Assembly: GCA_017431405.1 (NCBI GenBank)
Contig: JAFRLB010000055.1
Coordinates: forward strand, 1 to 64,000
From: Erysipelotrichaceae bacterium
GTDB lineage: Bacteria; Bacillota_I; Bacilli_A; Erysipelotrichales; Erysipelotrichaceae
Reading direction: 5' to 3'
Length of the DNA: 64,000 bases
Shown here piece after piece: positions 17,332 to 26,600 of the stretch. Below the pieces are notes generated by a model. It searched no databases. It was not told the DNA's origin and saw only the letters and a program-made list of their open reading frames with translations. A program made the position numbers and the translations under genes. Each line of letters starts with the position of its first letter. The stretch's first letter is position 1.

Positions 17332-18138
17332 TTATATCTTACCAAGCCTGAAAGCCTCAATCATGGTGGCAGTCAGGCTTTTTAATTCTGAACTGTATTC
17401 TATGTCTTCTCTTTTTACCCAGACAGCCTTGGCCAGTTCATTTTCATCCAGAACAATTGGATCATCGCCATCAGCTTCAACAACATAACCTAATAAGAGA
17501 TTTGAATCTATGCCCCAAGGCTGCGAGCCGAAATATCTGATGTTCTTTATTCTTAAACCTACTTCTTCCATAACTTCTCTTTTGCAGGTTTCTTCTGGTG
17601 TTTCCCCTATTTCACAGAAACCTGCCAATAAGGCTCTGCCCTTATATGATCTGTGGGCATATTGTGACATCAGGATACTGTCGCCTTTTATCAGGGCAAT
17701 TATTACTGCCGGAGCGATTACTGGATAAACTACATTGCCGCATTTCTGGCAATGCATTGCCCTTTCTCTATGATATGGAATCATTTTATTGCCACATGTT
17801 CCACAGTACTGATGTGTTCTGTACCAATAATTGAGATGATAGCCTGTTGAAGCCGCAAAGGCCTCTTTATTATCAACAAGCGGAAAAAGTCTTCTTACCG
17901 CCATGTAGTCATTACTTTCTACATCTTCAAAAACTGTAAAGTATCGATCATTTCCAATGGAAAAGAGATATTGAGGTTTCTCATTGATCAGGTGTTTTAC
18001 CTCTTTATAACACGGTATCTTACCGTTAATGACAATTATCTGTTTACGCAAGTCACCGATTATGATGAAGTCATCATCCCTTATTTCTTCACTTCTGTAA
18101 GTAAGATCATAAACCTCCGCTAAAATGTCCTGTAACAT
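17332..18138 (-). CDS. nudC: NADH pyrophosphatase / NAD-cap hydrolase NudC-like
   Basis: 268 residues, the normal NudC length. It has a four-Cys zinc ribbon (CGTCGNKM and CQKCGNVVYP, about residues 111-140), a Nudix box GFCEIGETPEETCKREVMEE (about 170-190) and the NudC-specific SQPWGIDSNLLLGY. The family hydrolyses NAD(H) and removes NAD caps from RNA 5' ends. It is monocistronic; six bases separate its stop from the converging regulator. Confidence 0.9.
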   Translation of the reverse strand: MLQDILAEVYDLTYRSEEIRDDDFIIIGDLRKQIIVINGKIPCYKEVKHLINEKPQYLFSIGNDRYFTVFEDVESNDYMAVRRLFPLVDNKEAFAASTGYHLNYWYRTHQYCGTCGNKMIPYHRERAMHCQKCGNVVYPVIAPAVIIALIKGDSILMSQYAHRSYKGRALLAGFCEIGETPEETCKREVMEEVGLRIKNIRYFGSQPWGIDSNLLLGYVVEADGDDPIVLDENELAKAVWVKREDIEYSSELKSLTATMIEAFRLGKI

Positions 18139-18182
18139 GCAAACACCCCTTTTCTAACAAGATTATATCAAACCGATTTTCA

Positions 18183-18212
18183 TTGACAATTATTATGATT
18201 CTTTAATATATT
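18183..18212 (+). promoter_or_regulatory. Promoter for the 104-residue small protein
   Basis: TTGACA (18183-18188), 18-base spacer, TATATT (18207-18212), followed by AAAGGAG and ATG 18236. Confidence 0.6.
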
Positions 18213-18235
18213 TTATGTACAAAGGAGTCTGGTTT

Positions 18236-18550
18236 ATGTATATTCAGCAGTCAGTCATCCATGAAAAAGATAATTTCATAAAAGGCACCTATGTTGTTTC
18301 CAGCAATGATCCTGAATACAAGGCTGAATTAAAGAGAGACAACAAGCGGATCGGTTATGTAAACTTTTACTATGACGCAGTTAACAACAAGCTCGACTTT
18401 GATTTTAAATACTGTAAGGAATATGTATCCCGTAACTATCAGGAACTGGTAGAAACGATCTGGAATAAGATACGTCTCATAAAATCATTCTGGAACTCAA
18501 GTGAATTTGATTACCGGGCACAGATCATAGAGAATCAGTTATCTCAATGA
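18236..18550 (+). CDS. Small protein of unknown function, 104 aa
   Basis: Unrecognised soluble protein without a signal peptide or membrane segment. It is rich in Tyr, Asn, Lys and Asp, with YVNFYYDAVNNKLDFDFKY in the middle. The start is ATG 18236, nine bases after AAAGGAG; the ATG at 18215 lies ahead of that ribosome site. It has its own near-consensus promoter and terminator, so it is a real transcription unit. Confidence 0.75.
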   Translation: MYIQQSVIHEKDNFIKGTYVVSSNDPEYKAELKRDNKRIGYVNFYYDAVNNKLDFDFKYCKEYVSRNYQELVETIWNKIRLIKSFWNSSEFDYRAQIIENQLSQ

Positions 18551-18566
18551 TTAGTATAGTTTTAAG

Positions 18567-18594
18567 AAGTGATATGATATCATATCGCTTTTTT
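18567..18594 (+). terminator. Intrinsic terminator
   Basis: A near-palindrome of AAGTGATATGAT and ATCATATCGCTT (one G-U pair), followed by six T, 17 bases after the 104-residue gene. Confidence 0.8.
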
Positions 18595-18622
18595 AATAAT
18601 GACATGTGAAATAGAAAACTTG

Positions 18623-18651
18623 TTGTTTAAGGTAACTGAATCGTTTACAAT
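18623..18651 (+). promoter_or_regulatory. Promoter of the XRE-histidine kinase operon
   Basis: TTGTTT (18623-18628), 17-base spacer, TACAAT (18646-18651), then AAAAGGAG and ATG 18676. Confidence 0.5.
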
Positions 18652-18675
18652 GATAGTGATAAAAGGAGTATTTTC

Positions 18676-18915
18676 ATGGACACATCAAACGCTGTGAAAG
18701 CCGCCTGCAAACTGCAGGGTGTTTCTCTGTCCGAACTTGCCGCAAGATTGGGGCAGTCCCGTCAGAATCTATATAATAAACTTCGTAGAAACAAACTTTC
18801 CGGTCAGGAACTTCAGCAGATAGCTGAAGCCCTCGGAATCAGTTTTCAACAGGCATTTATTCTTTCAAATGGTACGACAATACAAATTAATAATAGTAAA
18901 GAGGTGGATTCCTAA
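18676..18915 (+). CDS. Small XRE-family helix-turn-helix protein
   Basis: 79 residues, almost entirely one Cro/C1-type HTH: GVSLSELAARLGQSRQNLYNKL (helices 2-3, about residues 15-36) and a following ELQQIAEALGISFQQAFIL. Its stop overlaps the start of the hybrid histidine kinase by one base (TAATG), so the pair is co-translated. It is a plausible partner or regulator of the kinase, which has no DNA-binding output domain of its own. Confidence 0.85.
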   Translation: MDTSNAVKAACKLQGVSLSELAARLGQSRQNLYNKLRRNKLSGQELQQIAEALGISFQQAFILSNGTTIQINNSKEVDS

Positions 18916-21900
18916 TGAGTAACGGAAGAAATAATCACCAGACAAGAATCGTAATTATCGGAAGTCTGGTTCTGGCCATAATACTTGTGGCTGGAACAAT
19001 GTGGATGGGCGATAATGCCCGAAAAGACACCGAAGAGGCTGTCAGATCTGTAAGCTTGCTTTACCTGGATGAGCTCGCCGGAAGAAGAGAGCAGGTTGTT
19101 GAAAACAACCTTCAGGAAAAGATCGAGACAATTCGTGTTGCCATTAATCTCATGACCGAAGAAGACCTCAGTGACAAGGCGCATCTTGAAGCATATCAGA
19201 CGCGTATGAAACAGCTTTATCACCTGGATAAGTTCGCCTTCGTAGATAAGGATGGCTTAATATATACTTCTACCGGAACTCAGGATAACATTAATGAATA
19301 CGACTTTGATTACAAGACGCTTTCTGAACCTGAGATCTCCCTGTTCCAGCAGGCTGGTTCAGACAGACGTGTCATCATCGCCGTACCGGTGAATATTCAA
19401 TTCCATGGGGAGACTTTGTCAGTATGTTTCATGGCCATTGACATGCAGGAAATGTTATCAGGAGTTTCCCTTACAACAAACACTAACAATGCCACATTCT
19501 GTAACATATACACTCAGTCAGGTGTTGCCCTTACAGACTCAGTATTAGGCGGTCTGGCAAAAGAGGACAACCTGCTCGACGCCATGAAGATCGCTGTATT
19601 TGAGAAACCGTATTCCAATGAAAGATTCGCTCAGGAATTCCAGTCAGGATCTCGAGGAGTAGTTTCATTTACTTTCAACGGCATCAGAGAAACCCTGACA
19701 TACATACCTGTAGTTGGAACTGACTGGCAGCTTACCTATCTGATCAGAGAAAGCGTCATCAGCGACCGTATCAGTTCAATTTCCGAGGGTGCCATAACAC
19801 GTAGCATAATCCAGTCCGCAATGACAGTTGTTGCGATGCTGGTAATGTTCAGTTTCATAATCAGCCAGACAAAAAGAAACAATAAGCTTCTGTTACAACA
19901 GGAAACTGCTGAAGCTGAAAACCGCATAAAGCAGGAAGAACTCGAGCGCCGACTGGCCTTACAGGAAAAACTTCTGGAAGAAGAAAGACAGCGTGAACAG
20001 CAGGATAAGATGATCACTGCTTTAGCGGCAGACTATTGGAGCGTATATTACATTGAATTAGATAAAGATGAAGGCGTGTGTTACCAGGCTCATACCGACT
20101 TGGATACTCCTGGTTTCAGTGTTGGAGAACATTTCAAATATCTCCCTTCAGTTACCGCTTATGCCAACCAGTACATCACCGAACCATACCGTGAAGAATT
20201 CCTGAAGTTCATTCAGCCTGATGCCGTCCGTGAAGGTCTGAAACAGCATCGTGTTATTTCACATACTTACATGGTAAAGCGTCACGGCAAAGAGAGTTAC
20301 GAAACCGTCCGTTTTGCCCGTGTCAGTCTTGCAAACGGTCAGGATGATCAGCACATTGACAGTGTTGGCGCCTGCTTCGTGGATGTTGACGCGAATACCA
20401 GAAGTGCCATGGAACAGCAGCAGGCCCTCAGCGATGCCCTTACAGCTGCTGAAGAAGCCAGCAAGGCAAAGACAACCTTCCTGTCTCACATGAGCCATGA
20501 GATCCGTACACCTATGAATGCCATCATTGGTCTGGACAGTATAGCCTTAAACGATCCTGATGTGCCGGAAAAAACCAGAGAGTATCTGGAAAAAATCGGT
20601 TCATCTGCCGATCACCTGTTAGGACTCATTAACGACATTCTGGACATGTCGCGTATTGAATCAGGAAGATTAACACTCAAGAATGAAGAATTCTCCTTCC
20701 AGAAACTATTGGAAGCAATCAATACAATATTCAGTGGTCAATGCCAGGATAAAGGTCTGGATTACCACTGCCGCATCAATTCTGAAATTGATGAATACTA
20801 CATCGGCGACAACATGAAGTTGAGACAGATACTGATCAACATTCTCGGTAACGCAGTTAAGTTTACTCCTAGTGGCGGAAAGGTAGAACTCCAGGTAGAA
20901 AGAACAGCTAAATATGATGGAAAGTCAACCATGCGTTTTACTATTTCTGATACCGGCATCGGTATGAGTAAGGAATACTTACCTCATTTATTTGATACCT
21001 TCTCACAGGAGGATTCCTCTTCAACAACAAAATTTGGCAGTACAGGTTTAGGCATGGCCATAACCAAGAGCATTGTTGAACTGATGAACGGCCATATTGA
21101 AGTAGAAAGTGAAAAAGGTGTTGGTACGACATTCGTTGTTACGGTAACCTTATCTGACTCTGAAAGAACAGACTTGCAGGAAGAGGAAGAGATACATCCA
21201 AGCGACTTGACCGTCTTGATCGTTGATGATGACCCGATTGCCTGCCAGCACGCTCAGCTAGTACTGGAAAAGGCCGGAATTTCCTCAGAAATGGCAAATT
21301 CAGGAAAACAGGCCATTGAAATGGTCAAATTGCGTCATGCAAGAATGGAGCCTTATAATCTGATTCTTGTAGACTGGAAAATGCCGGAAATGGATGGTGT
21401 AGAAACCACAAGACAGATCAGAGCAGAGATTGGCAATGAATCAGCCATAATAATTCTTACAGCATACCGTTGGGATGATGTCTTAGAAGAAGCACTTAAG
21501 GCTGGTGTAGACAGTTTCTTACCAAAACCGTTATTCGCAACAGCTGTTTTAGAGGAGTTCAAGTCCGCATTAAAGCGCAAGGATATTGCCTCCATGAAAC
21601 AGCAGTCTAAGGCTGACTTAGCAGGCAAACACATTCTTCTGGCAGAAGACATAGATGTAAATGCCGAAATAATCCGAATGGTTCTGCAGATGAGAAAGAT
21701 GGAAGTCGACAGAGTTGAAAACGGAAAAAAAGCAGTAGAATTATTCTCTGAACATCCTGAAGGCTACTATGACGCAATCCTGATGGATATGAGAATGCCG
21801 GAAATGGACGGTCTGGAAGCTACACGCACGATCCGTGCCATGGAACGCAGTGACGCTGCATCAACACCGATCATTGCTCTTACCGCCAATGCATTCGACG

Positions 21901-22004
21901 AAGATGTACAGCGAAGCATGCAGGCTGGTCTGAATGCTCATTTATCAAAGCCGGTACAGCCGGAACTGCTGTTTGAAACGTTGGAAAGTCTGATTAAAAA
22001 CTAA
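18915..22004 (+). CDS. Membrane hybrid sensor histidine kinase with two receiver domains
   Basis: 1,029 residues. TM1 (about 12-31), an extracytoplasmic sensor of about 260 residues (Cache-like in size), TM2 (about 295-316), a Glu/Gln-rich coiled coil, a PAS-like region, HisKA with the phospho-acceptor in FLSHMSHEIRTPMNAI, HATPase_c with NAVKFTP, DTGIGM and GSTGLGMAI. Two receiver domains follow, with phospho-Asp in LVDWKMPEMDG and LMDMRMPEMDG. No Hpt or DNA-binding domain is present, so output is through protein contacts or a phosphorelay elsewhere. It is coupled to the XRE protein gene. Confidence 0.93.
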   Translation: MSNGRNNHQTRIVIIGSLVLAIILVAGTMWMGDNARKDTEEAVRSVSLLYLDELAGRREQVVENNLQEKIETIRVAINLMTEEDLSDKAHLEAYQTRMKQLYHLDKFAFVDKDGLIYTSTGTQDNINEYDFDYKTLSEPEISLFQQAGSDRRVIIAVPVNIQFHGETLSVCFMAIDMQEMLSGVSLTTNTNNATFCNIYTQSGVALTDSVLGGLAKEDNLLDAMKIAVFEKPYSNERFAQEFQSGSRGVVSFTFNGIRETLTYIPVVGTDWQLTYLIRESVISDRISSISEGAITRSIIQSAMTVVAMLVMFSFIISQTKRNNKLLLQQETAEAENRIKQEELERRLALQEKLLEEERQREQQDKMITALAADYWSVYYIELDKDEGVCYQAHTDLDTPGFSVGEHFKYLPSVTAYANQYITEPYREEFLKFIQPDAVREGLKQHRVISHTYMVKRHGKESYETVRFARVSLANGQDDQHIDSVGACFVDVDANTRSAMEQQQALSDALTAAEEASKAKTTFLSHMSHEIRTPMNAIIGLDSIALNDPDVPEKTREYLEKIGSSADHLLGLINDILDMSRIESGRLTLKNEEFSFQKLLEAINTIFSGQCQDKGLDYHCRINSEIDEYYIGDNMKLRQILINILGNAVKFTPSGGKVELQVERTAKYDGKSTMRFTISDTGIGMSKEYLPHLFDTFSQEDSSSTTKFGSTGLGMAITKSIVELMNGHIEVESEKGVGTTFVVTVTLSDSERTDLQEEEEIHPSDLTVLIVDDDPIACQHAQLVLEKAGISSEMANSGKQAIEMVKLRHARMEPYNLILVDWKMPEMDGVETTRQIRAEIGNESAIIILTAYRWDDVLEEALKAGVDSFLPKPLFATAVLEEFKSALKRKDIASMKQQSKADLAGKHILLAEDIDVNAEIIRMVLQMRKMEVDRVENGKKAVELFSEHPEGYYDAILMDMRMPEMDGLEATRTIRAMERSDAASTPIIALTANAFDEDVQRSMQAGLNAHLSKPVQPELLFETLESLIKN

Positions 22005-22011
22005 ACCACAT

Positions 22012-22047
22012 AAAAACATTGGGATAACTTAACTCCCAATGTTTTTT
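22012..22047. terminator. Bidirectional terminator between the kinase and acpS-like genes
   Basis: AACATTGGG and CCCAATGTT around an 11-base loop, with a T-run on the right (plus strand) and A-run on the left (minus strand T-run). Confidence 0.85.
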
Positions 22048-22048
22048 A

Positions 22049-22423
22049 TTATTCGCCCTGAGCAATGACAATTGCGCTGGCTAAGTCCCCTTCAGTTGTA
22101 ATTGACACTCTGAAATCTGTGACTCCTGTTCCCTTTAACAGTTTCTTCAGATTACCTGTAATATTGACATAAGGTGCACCGTCTTCATACTCAAGAACTT
22201 CAATGTCGTTCTTTTCAAGTTTTCCGTCAATGAGATGATCAACTGACTTCCATACTGCACTCTTAGCTGCATATCTGCCGGCAAAGAAGTCGATTCTGTC
22301 ACTCTGCTTATCAGCGAGTTCTTCCTCTGCATCTGTAAAAATGTCCTTAGCGTATTCAGGATTATCTAAAAAGCGCTCTACAACACTTATTGTTACTGAA
22401 TCAATACCTACTCCAAAAACCAT
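22049..22423 (-). CDS. AcpS-like 4'-phosphopantetheinyl transferase, catalytic residues altered
   Basis: 124 residues, the usual AcpS length, with the N-terminal GVGIDS (Asp8 kept) and FFAGRYAAKSA. In AcpS enzymes this motif reads (F/L)AGRFAAKEA and its Glu binds Mg2+; here it is Ser (AGT). The C-terminal VSITHT motif reads VSITTE, so the conserved His is Thr. The protein aligns along its full length, has an AAGGAG ribosome site and no frame damage. It is either a divergent transferase or an inactive paralogue; a standard acpS may exist elsewhere. Confidence 0.8.
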   Translation of the reverse strand: MVFGVGIDSVTISVVERFLDNPEYAKDIFTDAEEELADKQSDRIDFFAGRYAAKSAVWKSVDHLIDGKLEKNDIEVLEYEDGAPYVNITGNLKKLLKGTGVTDFRVSITTEGDLASAIVIAQGE

Positions 22424-22482
22424 AATTATGTATCTCCTTTTATATATAATATAGTTTACTAAATAATCAGCTCATTTTAAAC

Positions 22483-22965
22483 TCATTTATTCTTTTTCTT
22501 TTCCATTAATGTAGCCAGTTCAATAAAGATAATACCAACCATTAATCCGGAAATCAGAAATATCTTTCCGTTAATGGTTGTTAATGAAGCAAGTACAAAT
22601 CCGATCATTGGAATATGGAAAGCTACCTTCCCTATATAGAACAACCAGGAAACAGGAATAATGTCTTCCTTCTCGTTGGCGTCTCCCTTGGTAATGAACT
22701 GACGTTTTGCGGTATCAATTTCCAATACTCTGTGGGTAGTCGGAACAGTTGATTCCCTGTTAGCGTAAAACGTAATGATGTCTCCGGTTTTTATGTTTTC
22801 AGGCTTTTCATTGCTTACGTAAATGATACTGCCAACAGGTAAAGTCGGCTCCATACTGCCAGACTGTATGACATATTTTTCAAACGGAAGGACTAACAAA
22901 ACCGAAATAATAATTATTATTCCGATAATTATCATCCCCAGAAATCTCATTATTTTGGCTAACAT
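22483..22965 (-). CDS. Signal peptidase I, SipW/ER type
   Basis: 160 residues, two N-terminal/C-terminal membrane segments. The catalytic Ser is in IQSGSMEPTLPVGS (about residues 34-47). The ER-type His replaces Lys in TTHRVLEI (about 97-104), and ITKGDANEKED follows. SipW-type enzymes often process a limited set of secreted or fibre proteins; the adhesin in this window is a possible client but nothing links them directly. Confidence 0.88.
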   Translation of the reverse strand: MLAKIMRFLGMIIIGIIIIISVLLVLPFEKYVIQSGSMEPTLPVGSIIYVSNEKPENIKTGDIITFYANRESTVPTTHRVLEIDTAKRQFITKGDANEKEDIIPVSWLFYIGKVAFHIPMIGFVLASLTTINGKIFLISGLMVGIIFIELATLMEKKKNK

Positions 22966-22981
22966 ATATTTCTCCTATATC

Positions 22982-23003
22982 AAAAACAGGTTTTAAAACC
23001 TGT
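22982..23003 (-). terminator. Terminator after divIC
   Basis: AAACAGGTTTTAAAACCTGTTT palindrome immediately after the divIC stop codon, with a T-run on the minus strand. Confidence 0.75.
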
Positions 23004-23318
23004 TTAATTACCTGGAAGTCTGTAAATCTCTTCGCCTTCCTGAACCAGAAGGAATTCACCTCTGGCCCATGACTTAACGTATTCATCGTCCATGAGTCTT
23101 TCTTTCTGCAGTAAAAGGTGTTCCTGTTCTTCCTGCAGTTCAGCCAGTTCTTTCTTAGCATCATTTATGTCTGCCAGTAAGGTGAAGGTAGTGCCTACTT
23201 CTTTGGAAATCTGCCATACGAAATAAATGATTCCCCAGATCATGGCAACACAAAGGATTCCCACGATAAAGGAATTCAACGGTTTCTTTTTCTTTTTATT
23301 AACCTTTTTTTCGCTCAT
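23004..23318 (-). CDS. divIC: Septum formation initiator DivIC/FtsL-type protein
   Basis: 104 residues: a Lys-rich cytoplasmic start (KKVNKKKKK), one membrane helix (about 17-37), and a coiled coil with LAELQEEQEHLLLQKERL ending in YVKSWARGEFLLVQEGE, the DivIC consensus. It stabilises the divisome with DivIB and FtsL. Gene order mfd-rqcP-divIC is as in Bacillus and supports the call. Confidence 0.9.
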   Translation of the reverse strand: MSEKKVNKKKKKPLNSFIVGILCVAMIWGIIYFVWQISKEVGTTFTLLADINDAKKELAELQEEQEHLLLQKERLMDDEYVKSWARGEFLLVQEGEEIYRLPGN

Positions 23319-23378
23319 TTCTTTTCCACCCCATCGGTAATTTTAATCATATACAAAAAAATGTGAAATTTCAACTCT

Positions 23379-23651
23379 CTATATTTCACCGTTTTCTTCA
23401 ACGATTCTTTCTTCAATGACTTCATACATTGTATCAGCTTCGTTTTTCTTTACAATGTCCTTTACTTCCAGAACTCTTACAACCAGACAGCGGCTGCCGA
23501 AAGTAACCTCAATTACGTCTCCCGGTTTAATGTCCGTAGAAGGCTTGGCAACTCTGCCATTAACAACAACTCTCTGATTGGCTGCCAGTTCCTTCGAAAC
23601 GGTTCTTCTCTTTAAGATTCTGGCAACCTTTAAGTATTTATCTAATCTCAT
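23379..23651 (-). CDS. rqcP: RqcP (YabO) S4-domain ribosome quality-control protein
   Basis: 90 residues, an S4 RNA-binding domain from the N-terminus: MRLDKYLKVARILKRRTVSKELA and VNGRVAKPSTDIKPGD. RqcP works with RqcH in adding alanine tails to nascent chains on obstructed 50S subunits. It overlaps the mfd stop by four bases. Confidence 0.9.
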   Translation of the reverse strand: MRLDKYLKVARILKRRTVSKELAANQRVVVNGRVAKPSTDIKPGDVIEVTFGSRCLVVRVLEVKDIVKKNEADTMYEVIEERIVEENGEI

Positions 23652-26600
23652 TTTCTTTCACCCATTCTCTCAACTATTTCCATGGCCTTGGTAAGATACT
23701 GCAGCCAGTTCTTTCGCTTAATGAATATCAATGCTATCTTATTATGATTATAACGCAGTTTTATGTCTGATGAGAGATTCATGATTTCCTCAAACAGTTT
23801 GACTCCATCTACGTTCTGACTGAACTCTTCAGATAATACCAGTCTTGATTCCTTTTCCAGTTCATCAAAACGGTCAAAACAGTAATTATTCATCATGACT
23901 TCGACACGTTTCTTTTCAAACAGCAGTTTTACGGCGTTAGGCAGTTTACCATAACGGTCCGTTATTTCTTCTTCAAGATCATTTAACTGCTTGATGGTTT
24001 TTAACTTATCAATGCGCTGATACAGGGTTATTTTTTCATAATCCTGTGGGGCAAAGTTTTCTGGAATGTAGCCGTCTACGCCATCGATCTTCTTCTGAAC
24101 AAGTTCTTCATGGGGAACATAAATACCCTTCTTTTCATTTAAAGCATCCTGTAACATTTCCAGATACATGTCCATGCCTACGGTATTGATGAAACCTGCC
24201 TGCTTCTCACCTAATAAGTCTCCCGCTCCTCTGATCGTCAGATCTCGCATGGCGATCTTATAACCTGAACCTAATTCGGTAAAGTCCTTAATGGCCTGTA
24301 ATCTCTTGGTGGCTACTTCTGACAGCTGTCTTTGTGGGTCATGCATCAGATAGGCATAGGCGATCCTGTCACTTCGGCCAACTCGGCCTCTGATCTGATA
24401 TAACTGTGATAAGCCGAATGTATCAGCCTTATCGATGATGATCGTATTGGCATTGGAAATGTCGATGCCCGTTTCAATAATGGTCGTACATACCAAGACA
24501 TCATAGTCACCGTTAATGAAGTGATACATGACATCTTCTATTTCTTCCCTGTTCATTTGCCCATGAGCTACCCCTATTCTGGCATCCGGTAATTCTATTT
24601 CAAGTTTGGCTGCCAGTTCATATATTGAAGTAGTGTTGTTATGGAGATAGAATACCTGGCCCTTTCTGGCCAGTTCTCTCTGAATGACTTCCTTGATTAG
24701 ATACTCATTTTTTTCAACAACATAGGTCTGAATCGGCATTCTGTTCATTGGCGGGGTATCCAGTTGTGATAATGACATTACCCCGATCAATGACATCTGA
24801 AGAGTTCTTGGAATAGGTGTAGCTGATAAGGACAGTACATCTATCGTTCTCTTTAATTCCTTGATCTTTTCCTTGGCCTGTACGCCAAAACGCTGTTCTT
24901 CATCGATGATCAACAGACCAAGATCTTCAAATTTTACATCTTCACTTAATAATCTGTGTGTACCTATTAAGATGTCGATCTTGCCTTCCTTAACTTCCTG
25001 TAAGATCTTCTTCTGTTCACTTTCCACCACGAAACGGTTGATAAGTGCAATCTTTACCGGGAAGCCCTTGAATCTTTCCACAAAGGTGTTGTAGTGCTGG
25101 CGGGAAAGAATGGTTGTAGGACATAAATAGGCAACCTGCTTGAGGTCATTAATGGCCTTAAAGGCCGCAACCATGGCTACTTCCGTCTTACCGAAGCCAA
25201 CATCACCACATAATAAACGGTCCATTGGCTTACTGCTTTCCATGTCCTGTTTTACTTCTCTGATGGCCTTCTTCTGATCTCTGGTGAGTTCAAATTCAAA
25301 GTTCTTCTCAAACTCCTTTATTCTTTCATCATCCTTTGAGAAGGCAAAACCAATGTTCTTTTCTCTGTCAGAATAAAGCTGGACCAGTCTGGCAGCGATG
25401 CTTTCCACATCTTCCTTCAGCTTTTCCTTGGTCTTGTTCCAGACATTTGAACCTATCTTATTTAATCTGATGCCAACACCTTCGGAACCGACAAACTTTC
25501 TGACAAGTTTAAACTGTTCCAGAGGCACCAGTAATTCATCGTCGTCCTTATACAGTATTCTCAGATAGTCACGGTGGTGTCCTCTGATTTCTCTGGTTAC
25601 GATACCTTGATATCTGCCAATGCCATATTGATTATGAACAACGTAATCTCCCTCATTAAGATCCTGATAGTCATCCAGCTGGATGGCTTCATTGAACTTA
25701 CGGGAATAACGTCCCTTCTTAATGTTTACGCCAAACAGTTCTCTGGCAGTCAATACTATTACATCATCAAAACTGAAGCCTTCTTCAAAGAGCTCCGGCA
25801 TGAATGTAACAACATCTTTGGCGATGATCTCACGGTTGTACATCTCTTCCGTGATCATCTTCTGGTTGTTTTCATTAAGAGCCAGTACGACTTTTCTGAT
25901 CTTGGTATACCTGAGTATTTCATCAACTAACTTGGCAATTGGCAAATTAGGGAAATACATTGGCTTAATGCCACTGGTGATCGGATGCTTGTAATCGGAG
26001 AACAAGCCGATGTTATAAGCATCATGAGCTTCAATTATGCGGTGATAGTCGCCATAGACGCTGTAGTAACATAAACCATTACCGGCTTCGAAGGTTTCCC
26101 TGATGAAATCAGTTGTTTCCTCAGTGAGCTGAGTTACATTCTGTTCTATTTCACTGCCGGTAGATAGGATGATGTCTGGTTCATCAATGTAATCAAGGAA
26201 GTTACTGGTTTCATTGAAGAAGCATCTGTAACGGTAGAGGTAATGTTCAAAGATGTGGTTCTTGAGATAATCAATGTCTCTTTCCACATTGCCTCTTAAT
26301 TCATCAGGATAGTCACATCTCTTAAGATCTCTTTCCAGCTGTGTTCTGATTTTCTTTTCAACTTCCTCAAAGTCTTCGTTATATATGAGGATACTTGCAG
26401 GAACCAGTTCAACACTGTCTACCTTTTTAATCGTTCGCTGATCAGACAGGTTAAAGAATCTGATACTGTCGATCTCATCATCAAAGAATTCTATTCTGAC
26501 AGGATCATTTTCCTGAATGGTAAATACATCTATTACATCACCACGGCTGCTGAAAGTAAGCGGCTGATCTACTCTGTTGGTATAACGGTAGCCGCTTTCG

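Noticed and set aside
22880-23164. Minus-strand 94-codon ORF overlapping divIC and sipW
   Set aside because: It runs out of frame through the ends of two well-identified genes and the terminator between them.
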